NCBI GenBank assembly: GCA_011959105.1
Contig: BLLU01000090.1
Span: forward strand, 1 to 50,201
Length of the DNA stretch: 50,201 nucleotides
Direction: 5' to 3'
Origin: Lachnospiraceae bacterium
GTDB lineage: Bacteria > Bacillota > Clostridia > Lachnospirales > Lachnospiraceae
The first letter of the stretch is position 1. Each line of letters opens with the position of its first letter. Both the position numbers and the translations under genes were made by a program. This document shows positions 16,404 through 25,192 of this stretch, in pieces. The notes under the pieces were generated by a model. That model was not told the DNA's origin, made no database searches, and saw only the letters and a program-made list of their open reading frames with translations.

Positions 16404-16907
16404 ATGAGTGCAAAGACAAAAATCGTAGTACTCCATATGAAAGAACTGATTTATACCGGAATCTTCGCCGTGCTGGGCATCCTGTTCGTGGTGCTGCTGG
16501 TCATGATGTTCCTTCCCGACAAAGAAGAATCCCCCCAGCCCGATGCCCCCACAGGAACGGAGAGCCCCAGCGGCGGCACGGATCTGTCAGGAGAAACCTC
16601 ACCCGCCTCCGACGCTGTCTCTCTCTACATACCGGGCGTATATAACACGGAATTGGTGCTGGGCGACCAGACGCTGAATGTGGAAGTCATGGTAAACAAG
16701 GATGCCATCGCCTCCATCCAACTGGTGAACCTGAGTGATGCCGTGGCCACTATGTACCCCCTGCTTCAGCCAGCCTTTGATTCTCTGGCGGCACAGATCT
16801 GCGAGCAGCAATCACTGGACAATATCAGTTATGACGCAGACAGCAAATACACTTCTCTGGTACTGTTGGAAGCCATACGGAATTCTCTGGAAAAAGCGCA
16901 GCCTTAG
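16404..16907 (+). CDS. Membrane-anchored protein with degenerate FMN-bind-like domain
   Basis: 167 residues from the ATG at 16404 after AAAGAGG. One transmembrane helix at about 14-36 with a short cytoplasmic N terminus, a Pro/Ser/Gly-rich linker (about 40-72), then an extracytoplasmic domain of about 90 residues. That domain matches the FMN_bind pattern (VEVMVNKDAIASIQL, then a C-terminal YTSLVLLEAIRNSL helix), but the flavin-attachment motif SGAT-Y/S-T is replaced by DADSKYTS. I infer an FMN-bind fold that may not carry covalent flavin. Its stop lies inside a bidirectional terminator shared with hslO. Confidence 0.65.
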   Translation: MSAKTKIVVLHMKELIYTGIFAVLGILFVVLLVMMFLPDKEESPQPDAPTGTESPSGGTDLSGETSPASDAVSLYIPGVYNTELVLGDQTLNVEVMVNKDAIASIQLVNLSDAVATMYPLLQPAFDSLAAQICEQQSLDNISYDADSKYTSLVLLEAIRNSLEKAQP

Positions 16908-16927
16908 TCTCTAAGGCGCGCTTTTTT
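16893..16927. terminator. Bidirectional terminator between the FMN-bind-like gene and hslO
   Basis: AAAGCGC-A-GCCTTAG, loop TCT, CTAAGGC-GCGCTTT: a 14-base-pair stem with one bulged A, followed by a T-run on the plus strand and preceded by an A-run that serves the minus strand. Both stop codons (16905-16907 plus, 16906-16904 minus) lie in the stem, so the genes share 4 bases. Confidence 0.9.
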
Positions 16928-17791
16928 GCAGAGTGTTTCCAGCTCTTCCACGGAGAAGAGATAATGCCTGTTGCAGAACTGGCAATTCACCTCGATCTCC
17001 CTGCCCTCCTCAATCATCTCCCGCAATTCCTCCTGTCCAATGCTGACCAGAGCCTTTTCCACCCGGGACTTGTCACAGTTGCAGTAAAACTCGGTGTCCA
17101 GGGTTTCCGTATATTCCACTTCCAACCCCGCCAGCAGCCTCTGTAAAATCCGCTCCGGGGTATGGCCCGCTTCCAGCATGGCGGTCACGGAAGCCAGTTC
17201 CGACAGATTTTCCTCCAGTCTGGCAATCACGGCTTCATCGGTATCCGGCATCAACTGAAGGAGGAAGCCGCCCGCCTGCTTTACCGTGTTGTCCCGCTCC
17301 ATCAGCACCCCCAGGCCCACGCTGGAAGGCACTTGCTCGGACGCAGCGAAATAGTAAGTCAAATCCTCCGCTATTTCCCCTGTCTGTAAGGGAGTCTGCC
17401 CCACATAGGGCTCTTTCAGCCCCATGTCCCGGATCACGCTCAGCACACCGGGCCCCAATGCCCCGGAAACGTCCAGCTTCCCCTGGGCATTGGCGGGGAG
17501 AATCACATCCGCCACCAGAGGATATCCTTTGACACGCCCCCGGCTGTCCGCCGTCACTGTCAGGCCCCTGCCGGGGCCTTCCCCCCGAATCTGCAGGGTC
17601 AGCAAATCCTTCTCTCCCTTCAGCATAACTCCCATCATGGCCCCTGCCGTCAGCAGACGCCCCAGGGCCGCAGTCATCACCGGGCTGGTGTTATGTGCCC
17701 GCCTGGCCTCCTCCACCAGATTCCTGGTGGTGGCTGCAAATGCCCGGATCTGTGTTCCCGCAGCCGTGGCCCGCACGATATAGTCCTTCAT
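16904..17791 (-). CDS. hslO: Hsp33 redox-regulated chaperone
   Basis: 295 residues from the ATG at 17791 (MKDYIVRAT, with GGGGAGG upstream). The zinc/disulfide switch is complete: C237-x-C239 in YCNCDK and C270-xx-C273 in CQFCNRH. Oxidation releases zinc and turns Hsp33 into a holdase that protects unfolding proteins under oxidative stress. The start overlaps the stop of the upstream methyltransferase gene (ATGA), so the two are translated together. Confidence 0.95.
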   Translation of the reverse strand: MKDYIVRATAAGTQIRAFAATTRNLVEEARRAHNTSPVMTAALGRLLTAGAMMGVMLKGEKDLLTLQIRGEGPGRGLTVTADSRGRVKGYPLVADVILPANAQGKLDVSGALGPGVLSVIRDMGLKEPYVGQTPLQTGEIAEDLTYYFAASEQVPSSVGLGVLMERDNTVKQAGGFLLQLMPDTDEAVIARLEENLSELASVTAMLEAGHTPERILQRLLAGLEVEYTETLDTEFYCNCDKSRVEKALVSIGQEELREMIEEGREIEVNCQFCNRHYLFSVEELETLCKKARLRD

Positions 17792-18636
17792 TCCAACCTC
17801 CCCTGCCCCTTGCGGCATTCCCGGGCCAGCAGATAGACTCTCTCACTGCCGTCCGTGACTTCCCCCAGGGTATCCGCGTCCAGCAGCCGTATGACCCGCA
17901 TTCCCGCCTGCTCCACCAGTCTGCGCATATCCCGGGGCGTATAGCCTCTTTGAAAATGGTTCTCCGTAAAGCGGCGGAAGCGCTCTCCCTCTTCCCGCAC
18001 AAAAACCGTCAGGTCATACTCGTTGACCTGCTCCTCCTGGTGGTAATAATTCTCCCAGATGAAGCTGCAATCCTCCCGGTTCTCCGCGATGATCGCGTCT
18101 CCGATCACCTCACTGTATTTGTAGACCGTGTTAAAGTCAAACAAAAACAACCCGCCCGGATACAAATAATTGTCCACCCGGCGAAACACCTGCAAAAGAT
18201 CCTTTTCCTCCAACAGATAGTTCAGGGAATCACAGACGGAGATCACCGTGCCTACAGTGCTGTACAGTTCCATCTCCCGCATATCCTGCAGCAGATACAG
18301 GATCCCGCTCCCGCTCTCCTCCCGCTTCTCCATGGCGATTTCCAACATCTCGGGGGAATTGTCCACGCCCATCATATCGTAACCTTTTTGACTGAGCAGT
18401 TCCGTCAGGGTACCTGTGCCGCAGCCCAGGTCCAGCACCAGGTTCCGCTCGGAAGCCAGCAGATCCTCCTGTGTGCCGGAAGAAACCGCGCTCTCCTCCG
18501 GTCCCATCTCCCGTACCGGCCTGCTGATCCCATACTCCCGGATCAGGGCGTCAATATTTTCGCACCACTCCCCGTAAGGGGCGTTATCCATCAGTTCATC
18601 ATATACCCTGGCAAAATCCGAATATACTTCCGCCAT
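17788..18636 (-). CDS. Class I SAM-dependent methyltransferase
   Basis: 282 residues with VLDLGCGTGTLTELL (motif I, near 67-81), an acidic MGVDNS at strand 2, and motif IV-like VISVCDSLNYL. The N terminus AEVYSDFARVYDELM is common in small-molecule methyltransferases of Firmicutes. The substrate is not known. An insert of about 20 residues (REMGPEESAVSSGTQEDLLA) just before motif I is longer than usual. It is coupled to hslO through an ATGA overlap. Confidence 0.85.
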   Translation of the reverse strand: MAEVYSDFARVYDELMDNAPYGEWCENIDALIREYGISRPVREMGPEESAVSSGTQEDLLASERNLVLDLGCGTGTLTELLSQKGYDMMGVDNSPEMLEIAMEKREESGSGILYLLQDMREMELYSTVGTVISVCDSLNYLLEEKDLLQVFRRVDNYLYPGGLFLFDFNTVYKYSEVIGDAIIAENREDCSFIWENYYHQEEQVNEYDLTVFVREEGERFRRFTENHFQRGYTPRDMRRLVEQAGMRVIRLLDADTLGEVTDGSERVYLLARECRKGQGRLE

Positions 18637-18748
18637 ATTCTTCTCCCTGTGCTACCCGGCTCGGGCCGGCTCCTGCTTTGTCTGCCTCCCCTGGCTCAGA
18701 CAGGACTTCTGCTTTGTCTGTACCCGCGCCGCGGAAAAGCAGATATCG

Positions 18749-19225
18749 CTATGCCGCCAGTCCGATAGCGCCAAACAGCCCCGCGCTGAGCAGGCCCATG
18801 ATCACTCCGGCCAACACCACGCCCAAAAGTACCGCGATCACACTGGATTTAAAATCCATATCCAACAGGCTGGCCGCCAGAGTACCGGTCCAGGCGCCGG
18901 TACCGGGTACCGGAATCCCTACAAACAGAAGAAGCGCCACAAACAGCCCCTTTCCGGCCTTTTCCTGCAGCTTTACGCCCCCCTTGTGGCCCTTTTCCAG
19001 GCAAAAGGTAAAGAATTTACCGATTACCGGCTTGTCCGCCCCCCACTCCAGCACCTTTCTGGCAAACAGAAAAATAATGGGTACGGGAAGCATATTGCCC
19101 AGAATACAGATGATATAGCTGGGCACCAGCGGCAGGCCAAAACCCACGGCATAAGGGATAGCCCCCCGCAGTTCAATCAGGGGAACCATGGAAATAAAGA
19201 AAATTATCAAATAGTGTATAATCAT
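18749..19225 (-). CDS. COG2426-type small membrane protein (putative small multidrug export)
   Basis: 158 residues, strongly hydrophobic, with about four membrane segments, and the PxxELRGAIPYAVGFGL and GIPVPGTGAWTG motifs of the family once named small multidrug export protein. Actual export function is unproven for the family. It starts at ATG 19225 with AGGGGG upstream. The 107-base gap to hisC contains a short copy of the palindromic element and two further hairpins. Confidence 0.85.
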   Translation of the reverse strand: MIIHYLIIFFISMVPLIELRGAIPYAVGFGLPLVPSYIICILGNMLPVPIIFLFARKVLEWGADKPVIGKFFTFCLEKGHKGGVKLQEKAGKGLFVALLLFVGIPVPGTGAWTGTLAASLLDMDFKSSVIAVLLGVVLAGVIMGLLSAGLFGAIGLAA

Positions 19226-19332
19226 TTTTATACCCCCTGTGCGCTGCTGCGCACACTCAAATCAATATTTGAAAGTTTACTTTCAAACTTTCCTCCTATA
19301 CTAAGTTCCGCATATTCCCGGAATATGCCGCT
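19226..19332 (-). promoter_or_regulatory. Hairpin-rich leader of the COG2426 gene with short palindromic element
   Basis: Contains the short element copy C at 19298-19330 (GCATATTCC-C-GGAATATGC at 19310-19328, then on the minus strand GCGGAACTTAGTATAGGAGG), a hairpin TTTGAAAG-TTTA-CTTTCAAA (19269-19288) and GTGCGC-TGCT-GCGCAC (about 19239-19254) just before the ribosome site. Copy C is the outer arms of the element joined almost directly, without the central stem. Confidence 0.6.
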
Positions 19333-20394
19333 CTATGTTCTCTCCCGGATATATTCTCCCAAAAAGGCAAGCAATGTATCCATCTCCTCGTCCGTTCCTA
19401 TGGTAATCCGCAGATGATTCTGAATCCGGGGCCTGTCCCAGTGGCGCACATAGATATCCCGCTCCTTCAGTGCCAGGAAAATCTGCTGTGCGGGAATCCG
19501 TTCATGGGAGGCAAAGATAAAATTGGCCCTGGAATCCGGGAACCCAAAACCCAGTTCCCGCAGCGCCCTCTTGACCCGCTCCCTGGTTGCCATGATCCTG
19601 CCGACGATCTCCCGAAAATACGCCTCGTCCCGCAGGGCCTCCACTCCCAGCGCCAGCGTGGGACGGTTTATGGTGTAGGAATTAAAAGAAAACTTCACAT
19701 CGCTGAGATATTTGATCAGTTTCTCGCTGCCTATGGCATAACCCACCCGCAGACCGGCCATGGCCCGGGACTTGCTGAATGTCTGCACCACCAGAAGATT
19801 GTCATATTTTTGTATGAGGGGAAGAGCGCTCTCACCGCCAAAGTCAATATAGGCTTCATCCACAATCACCACCACATCCCGATTGGCCCGCAGGATCTCC
19901 TCCACCAGCGTCAGCGGCTCGTAGATCCCGGTGGGAGCATTGGGATTGGGAAAAATCACCCCTCCGTTGGGACGCCTGTAATCCTCCGGGCGAATGTGGA
20001 ATGTCTCGTCCAGCGGACAGGTCTCATAGGGAATCCCGTACAACTGGGCCCACACGTCATAGAAGGAATAGGTGACATCGGGAAACAGGATGGGCCTGTC
20101 CCCGTTGAAAAAAGTCAGAAAGGCCATGGCCAGCACATCATCGGACCCCACGCCCACAAATACCTGCTCCTTCTTCACCCCATAATAATCTGCCAATTCC
20201 CCGGTCAGCGCCTCCGCGCCGGGATCGGGATACAGACGCAGATCCTGCGGCTGCAGGGCCTCTATGGCCGCCCGTACCCCGGGAGCCGGCGGATAGGGGC
20301 ATTCATTGGTGTTAAGTTTGATCATATCCGGTCGATCAGGCTGTTCCCCGGGCACATAGGGGATCACCCTGCGGACATTTTCTTCCCACTTCAT
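19333..20394 (-). CDS. hisC: Histidinol-phosphate aminotransferase
   Basis: 353 residues, full length. KLNTNECPYPP (26-36) is the HisC N-terminal signature, GVGSDD (81-86) and FPNPNAPTG (148-156) bind cofactor and substrate, and K208 in TFSKSRAMAGLRVG holds pyridoxal phosphate. It makes L-histidinol phosphate from imidazole acetol phosphate; members of this group may also act on aromatic amino acids. No other his gene is nearby. The leader has a two-level hairpin at 20415-20458. Confidence 0.92.
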   Translation of the reverse strand: MKWEENVRRVIPYVPGEQPDRPDMIKLNTNECPYPPAPGVRAAIEALQPQDLRLYPDPGAEALTGELADYYGVKKEQVFVGVGSDDVLAMAFLTFFNGDRPILFPDVTYSFYDVWAQLYGIPYETCPLDETFHIRPEDYRRPNGGVIFPNPNAPTGIYEPLTLVEEILRANRDVVVIVDEAYIDFGGESALPLIQKYDNLLVVQTFSKSRAMAGLRVGYAIGSEKLIKYLSDVKFSFNSYTINRPTLALGVEALRDEAYFREIVGRIMATRERVKRALRELGFGFPDSRANFIFASHERIPAQQIFLALKERDIYVRHWDRPRIQNHLRITIGTDEEMDTLLAFLGEYIRERT

Positions 20395-20414
20395 ATGTCT
20401 CTGTCTCCTTGCCT

Positions 20415-20458
20415 GTGGTATAACCGCGCAGATGCGCGGACATTTATCATCATACCAC
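20415..20458. promoter_or_regulatory. Two-level hairpin upstream of hisC
   Basis: Outer arms GTGGTAT/ATACCAC (20415-20421, 20452-20458) enclose CCGCGCA-GA-TGCGCGG (20424-20439). There is no T-run on either strand. It lies between the stop of the gene at 20481 and hisC, so it could stabilise or terminate the upstream transcript or act in the hisC leader. Confidence 0.5.
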
Positions 20459-20480
20459 CGTCAGCGTTATTCGTCTACTA

Positions 20481-20966
20481 TTATTCCAGTTCCTGTAAAT
20501 ATAGTTCTACATAGGGTTCATTCTCCGGACAGCTGCTGTCATAGCAGATCTGCAAGACCTGCTGCCTGTAGCGTTCCGCCTCCGAAGCGTATGCCGGATT
20601 GGCTGCGGAAGCCTGGGAAAACAGACTGTACAGGTTATAGGCCCTGTACATGGCGCATCTCTCCCAGGCATATTCAAAATCCGCCTCATAACTTTTATAC
20701 ACATTCATATCCTGCATGGCGTTTTCCATCTCTCCCCGGCCCATTTCCCTCTCCACCCGGAGAAGCCGCTCCTCCCGGGAATTGCCGTACTTCCCTTCGT
20801 ACAGTTCCGTCATACTGAATAGCAGCAGGGCGAAACCAAGTCCCACCCATCCCAGCATCCCGTAGACCATCACGATCTTAGCCGCCAGCTTCTTCATAAA
20901 ACTCATTCCATGGATTTTTACACACACAATTCCAATAAATCCTGAAAGTATCAACAGCTTGATCAT
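20481..20966 (-). CDS. Small membrane protein of unknown function
   Basis: 161 residues. Two hydrophobic stretches at the N terminus (about 1-20 and 31-53), then a charged, helix-forming domain of about 105 residues with conserved-looking YEADFEYAWERCAMYRAYN. It is similar in build (membrane segment plus a helical tail rich in Tyr, Arg and Glu) to the two genes upstream but lacks their N-terminal zinc ribbon. I recognise no family. GGTAAGGAG precedes the ATG at 20966. Confidence 0.7.
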   Translation of the reverse strand: MIKLLILSGFIGIVCVKIHGMSFMKKLAAKIVMVYGMLGWVGLGFALLLFSMTELYEGKYGNSREERLLRVEREMGRGEMENAMQDMNVYKSYEADFEYAWERCAMYRAYNLYSLFSQASAANPAYASEAERYRQQVLQICYDSSCPENEPYVELYLQELE

Positions 20967-20975
20967 TTCCGCTCC

Positions 20976-21668
20976 TTACCTGGTGAAGTTCCAGCAATCT
21001 CCCTCTTCCCTGTCTGCCAGTCTGGCTTCGATCAGAGATACCAGTTGTTTTTGGGCATGCGGGTCAGGGCCCACATAGTAACCGCCCTGCTCCTCCTTCT
21101 TGTGAAACAGTTCTCGTTCTTCCTCCCCCAGTTTCAGCACTCCCTCCAACAGAGCGTCCACTTCCAGACAGGCCTGCTGCCTGATCCGGGGATCCATCCC
21201 TTCTGCGTAATATACGCGAAAGGCCTCTTTCAGCAGCCTCTCTATCCGATAATTGTCAATCTCCCTGCCGCTGTTCCATCTGTCCAGAAACTCATTGCGG
21301 CACTGCGTCCAATACAGATACTTAAGATCACTGTAGTTACCAAATATCTCCGTGTATTGAGCCGCATAACTGCCGGAGGCCGGCTGATCGTCCCGATAGG
21401 CAGGATCATCAATCAGCCAAAACAAGCCTATACTGATTCCCATTAACACTGCTCCCAGCATTCCCATGGCAATAATTATTCTGGTCAGCATCCGCTGTAC
21501 CAGTTCCGGGGTTTTCTGGCGCAGCAATAGGGGCGCCAGCAGCTTATTGCGGTTTACTTTTTCATAAACTTCCTTATAAAAAGCAAGTCCTGCCTGATTT
21601 TTGCCGCCGCAATAGGGGCATTTGATGGCCTGGGAATCCAACTCTCCCCCGCAGTTTACACATTTCAT
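20976..21668 (-). CDS. Zinc-ribbon membrane protein
   Basis: 230 residues from the ATG at 21668 (GAGAGG upstream). A zinc ribbon starts the protein: C3, C6, C17, C20 (CVNC, CPYC). One membrane helix follows at about 63-85 and the remaining 145 residues form a soluble domain of unknown type. The same layout, with different sequence, occurs in the gene immediately upstream at 21698. I infer that the three genes 20481-22480 form an operon of diverged relatives; their function is unknown. Confidence 0.75.
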   Translation of the reverse strand: MKCVNCGGELDSQAIKCPYCGGKNQAGLAFYKEVYEKVNRNKLLAPLLLRQKTPELVQRMLTRIIIAMGMLGAVLMGISIGLFWLIDDPAYRDDQPASGSYAAQYTEIFGNYSDLKYLYWTQCRNEFLDRWNSGREIDNYRIERLLKEAFRVYYAEGMDPRIRQQACLEVDALLEGVLKLGEEERELFHKKEEQGGYYVGPDPHAQKQLVSLIEARLADREEGDCWNFTR

Positions 21669-21697
21669 AACATATCCTCTCCCCTGATCCCGCTGTG

Positions 21698-22480
21698 CTA
21701 CCGGGCGTAAGACGACTCCACATAAGCGTCCACAATCGTATCCACCGCCTGCCGGAACCGGGAATCTTCCCGCAGGTCTTTCGGCCCCATGGACACCCAT
21801 TCCAGCAGTTCCCCGGTAATACCCATTTCCCGCAGATCGTCGGTTATCTCTTCCCGATAAGCGGAAAAGAGAGCCTCGTTTCCCTGAATCACCCTGTCAC
21901 TGCCATACAGGCGGCAGAGCCGGGCCGTGTCACCCGCATGCCCGATGAGCAGACAGGCCCATTGTTCCGCTTCCGCCCGCATTGTCGGTTCATCATATGT
22001 CTCTCTGCGGAATTCCTCCCTGTATTGCTCCAAAGACTCCAGACTACGCCTGTAGGCATCATAGCTTCCATACACCTCCCACACTTCCTGGAACTTGGGA
22101 TAGTCCCGAGCGTCCATGTCCCGGGAAAGAGTTTGGTAAATCTGTTCTATAGCCTGTCCGGCAAACAGCTCCTCCAGTTCCCGCTCCCGCAGCAGATGGG
22201 CCCGATAATCCAGTTTGGCCCTGATGGGCCCCCAGGCAGCCACAAGGATACCCGTCACCAAAGCCATCCCCGCCACCCCCCCGCAAACCGCCAGCATCAA
22301 TCCTGTCCACTTTCTGACCGCCGTTCGGGGCACTGTCTCCTGCATTTTTTGGGCTTCTTCATCGTATCCCGACAAGGTCCGCTCTTTGCGGATCTCTGCC
22401 AGCACCGGGTTCTCGGAATGGCAAAACGGGCAGTGGGAGTCCTTCATCCTGTAATCCGCGCCGCAATTCTCACATATCAT
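21698..22480 (-). CDS. Zinc-ribbon membrane protein, paralogue-like
   Basis: 260 residues. The zinc ribbon has the same spacing as its neighbour: C3, C6, C17, C20 (CENC, CPFC). A linker of about 35 residues leads to one membrane helix (about 58-82), then a helical soluble domain of about 175 residues. It is the first gene of the three-gene set; GGAGACGG precedes the ATG. Cytoplasmic zinc ribbon plus membrane helix plus outer domain suggests a sensor or envelope scaffold, but nothing proves this. Confidence 0.75.
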   Translation of the reverse strand: MICENCGADYRMKDSHCPFCHSENPVLAEIRKERTLSGYDEEAQKMQETVPRTAVRKWTGLMLAVCGGVAGMALVTGILVAAWGPIRAKLDYRAHLLRERELEELFAGQAIEQIYQTLSRDMDARDYPKFQEVWEVYGSYDAYRRSLESLEQYREEFRRETYDEPTMRAEAEQWACLLIGHAGDTARLCRLYGSDRVIQGNEALFSAYREEITDDLREMGITGELLEWVSMGPKDLREDSRFRQAVDTIVDAYVESSYAR

Positions 22481-22550
22481 TTCCGTCTCCTATTTTTGTC
22501 CTGACTGTCCCAGGGGAGCACCAGCCTCGTACCGCTGCCCTCATGGCAGG

Positions 22551-23573
22551 TCACAGACCGCTCCGGCACTCCTCCAGCTGCTTCTCATACACTGCCGCCT
22601 GTTCCTCCTGGCCCATCTTGCGGTGACAGCGCGCCAGCCCCTCCAGGGCCTGGGTCCTGCCGCTCTCCAGAATCAGAATGGGCTCCGTCTCATAGACCGC
22701 GTTGTAATACCACATGGCCGCTTCCGCCAGGTCCTGCTGCTCCTGTTCATAATATAACCCCAGTTCCACACAGAGTTCCGAGCACCCTCCTGCCGCCATG
22801 GCCTTCATGGCATAGCGGAAGAAACCCAGATCATCCCCCTTCACGCGCCGGGCTCTAACCAGCACACAGAATGCCTCCAGCAATTCCTCCTCGCTTCGCT
22901 CCGGATCTTCCGCGGAAATCTCAAAGCAGGCGCAGGCCCGCTCAAGATCCTCCCTTCCCCCGGCGATCAGCAGTTCTCTGGCATACATATTATGTAAATG
23001 CCGGGAAAGCCTGCGCCCCGCCCGCACCTGCCGCTCGAAACCGGCCAGGTCCCGGCTGCCGTGGCTTTCCTGGGGCATGTGGGTGATTACGATGTCACTG
23101 TCAAAGACCACGGGCTGCAGCCGTATGGTCTCATGGATGGGTTCTATCCAGGTAAACTGCCGCAGCCGTTTAAACAGCTTTGGACGGTATTCCTCATCAT
23201 AATTGTAGACTGTGTTGTGCTGCAGCTGGTTTCCGTACTTCATCTGCACGATCTCCACCTCCGGCAGCAGATTTTCCTTCAGCAGACGGAAACGCTCCCT
23301 GTTCTCCTCATCCAGCACCTCATCCGCATCCGCACTGTAAATATACTCGCAGGACGCCAGGGAAAAAGCATAGTTGCGGGCGGCGCTGAAGTCATGAACC
23401 CACTTAAAGTCAAATATCCGATCCGTATACTTTGCCGCAATCTCCCTGGTGCGGTCCGTGGAACCGGTGTCCACGATAACCACCTCGTCCACCAGGTCCG
23501 CCACGCTGTCCAGGCAGCGCGCCAGTACCGCCTCTTCATTTTTCACAATCATGCACAGACTTATTGATATCAT
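22551..23573 (-). CDS. Family 2 glycosyltransferase with C-terminal helical repeats
   Basis: 340 residues. Residues 1-170 are a GT-A fold of glycosyltransferase family 2: SLCMIVKNEEA at the start, DTGSTDRT (35-42) for nucleotide binding, and the metal-binding SADADE. The remaining 170 residues are TPR-like helices. This layout is common in Clostridia for enzymes that glycosylate surface proteins or peptides (SunS-like). The acceptor is unknown; the Tad pilus locus close by is one possibility, but this is only a guess. Confidence 0.85.
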   Translation of the reverse strand: MISISLCMIVKNEEAVLARCLDSVADLVDEVVIVDTGSTDRTREIAAKYTDRIFDFKWVHDFSAARNYAFSLASCEYIYSADADEVLDEENRERFRLLKENLLPEVEIVQMKYGNQLQHNTVYNYDEEYRPKLFKRLRQFTWIEPIHETIRLQPVVFDSDIVITHMPQESHGSRDLAGFERQVRAGRRLSRHLHNMYARELLIAGGREDLERACACFEISAEDPERSEEELLEAFCVLVRARRVKGDDLGFFRYAMKAMAAGGCSELCVELGLYYEQEQQDLAEAAMWYYNAVYETEPILILESGRTQALEGLARCHRKMGQEEQAAVYEKQLEECRSGL

Positions 23574-23672
23574 TTTACCGCCATCCTTTTCTTTCCATTC
23601 CGCCGCTTCCGTGACAACAGCTTTATCATACCAAAAAAGAGCCGGATAAACAACTGTTTACAAGAAAATACA

Positions 23673-23701
23673 TTGACTTGTCAGGCACATGCGCCTAGAC
23701 T
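23673..23701 (+). promoter_or_regulatory. Promoter of the MATE exporter at 23825
   Basis: TTGACT (23673-23678), 17-base spacer, TAGACT (23696-23701). Transcription would start about 115 bases before the ATG at 23825. Confidence 0.6.
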
Positions 23702-23824
23702 GAAACAACAATCCGGCCATATCAGCCGATGGCAGAAAATTCCGCCGAAAAAAGACGCTGGAAGGCAGGACCTCCGCCTCTGGAGCAGGGACTGGAATGC
23801 CTGGAAAAAAGGAGAATCGCATAC

Positions 23825-25192
23825 ATGGAAAAAAAAACGCGTATTATGACGGAGGGAACCCCCTGGAAGCTGATTCTGGGCCTGGCGCTCCCGCTTATGT
23901 TCGGTAATATATTCCAACAACTCTACACCGTAATGGACACTCTCATTGTGGGCAGGGTGTTGGGCGTCCACGCCCTGGCCGCGCTGGGAGCCTCCGACTG
24001 GCTGAACTGGATGATCCTGGGACTGGTCACCGGCATCACTCAGGGTTTTTGTATTCTGGCTGCCCAGAAATTCGGCGCGGGAAAAACAGATGAATTAAAG
24101 GAGGCCGTGGGAGCCTCCATCACACTCTCCGCCCTCTCCGCCCTTGTAGTCGAAATGTTGAGCCAGATACTGGTAACGCCCCTTTTAAAACTGCTGGACA
24201 CCCCCTCAGACATCCTTCCCATGGCAACGCTCTATCTGCGGATTCTGTTTGCGGGGATTCCCATTGTCATGGCCTACAATCTGCTGGCCGCCCTGCTGCG
24301 GGCCCTGGGAGACGGCCGTACGCCGCTCTATGCCATGGTGGTAGCCTCGATCCTGAATATAATGCTGGATATCCTTTTTGTGGCGGGCTTTCACACCGGC
24401 GTGGGAGGCGCAGCGGCTGCCACGTTGATCGCCCAGGCCGTGGCCGCCCTGTACTGCCTGCGAGTCATCCTGCGGATGGAAGTCCTGCGGATCCGACCCG
24501 CCCATCTGCGGCTGCGGCGCCAGCTGGCCTGGCAGCTATTCTCTCTGGGATTTCCCATGGCGGCCCAAAACACCGTCATAGCGGTGGGGGGACTGGTGAT
24601 ACAGTCCATCGTCAACGGCTTCGGCGTCATCTTTATCGCAGGATACACCGCCACCAACAAACTCTACGGGATCCTGGAAATCGCTGCCACCTCCTACGGA
24701 TATGCCATGGTCACTTATGTGGGACAGAATCTGGGAGCCGGGCTCTGCCGACGCATACGGCAGGGGGTGGGGCATGCCCTGGGCATCGCCCTGGCCACCT
24801 CCGTAGGCATCGCCCTGGCCATGCTGTTGACAGGGAGAATGCTGGTGGGCTCCTTTATCACCGGCACCCCCCAGGAGGTGCTGGAGGCCACGGATGTGGC
24901 TTACCACTATCTGACCATCATGAGCGTATGCCTGCCCATTCTGTATCTGCTGCACCTCTACCGTTCCTCTCTGCAGGGGATGGGAGACACCGTACTCCCC
25001 ATGGCCTCCGGCATCGCGGAGTTTGTCATGCGCACCGGGGCCGCTCTCACACTGCCCGGGATCCTGGGGCAGGAGGGTGTCTTCTATGCGGAGGTCCTGG
25101 CCTGGCTGGGAGCGGATCTGATTCTGGTCACTGCCTACTATGTACGGATTTATAAGCTGGAGGCATCCCCCAGGTTACAGGAACCACAATAA
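23825..25192 (+). CDS. MATE-family efflux transporter
   Basis: 455 residues from the ATG at 23825 with AAGGAG about 9 bases upstream; the frame can be extended to 23729 but the extra residues are hydrophilic and lack a ribosome site. Twelve membrane helices are expected; the N-terminal PLMFGNIFQQLYTVMDTLIVGR is typical of the NorM/DinF branch of Firmicutes. It exports cationic drugs or metabolites using an ion gradient. Its 3' end overlaps the convergent prepilin peptidase gene by 18 bases, and a terminator for it lies inside that gene at 25217-25249. Confidence 0.92.
   Translation: MEKKTRIMTEGTPWKLILGLALPLMFGNIFQQLYTVMDTLIVGRVLGVHALAALGASDWLNWMILGLVTGITQGFCILAAQKFGAGKTDELKEAVGASITLSALSALVVEMLSQILVTPLLKLLDTPSDILPMATLYLRILFAGIPIVMAYNLLAALLRALGDGRTPLYAMVVASILNIMLDILFVAGFHTGVGGAAAATLIAQAVAALYCLRVILRMEVLRIRPAHLRLRRQLAWQLFSLGFPMAAQNTVIAVGGLVIQSIVNGFGVIFIAGYTATNKLYGILEIAATSYGYAMVTYVGQNLGAGLCRRIRQGVGHALGIALATSVGIALAMLLTGRMLVGSFITGTPQEVLEATDVAYHYLTIMSVCLPILYLLHLYRSSLQGMGDTVLPMASGIAEFVMRTGAALTLPGILGQEGVFYAEVLAWLGADLILVTAYYVRIYKLEASPRLQEPQ

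Noticed and set aside
18660..18725. Repeated CTGCTTTGTCTG in the gap upstream of the methyltransferase
   Set aside because: Two copies of a 12-base word in a GC-rich spacer without symmetry or promoter context; too weak to call.
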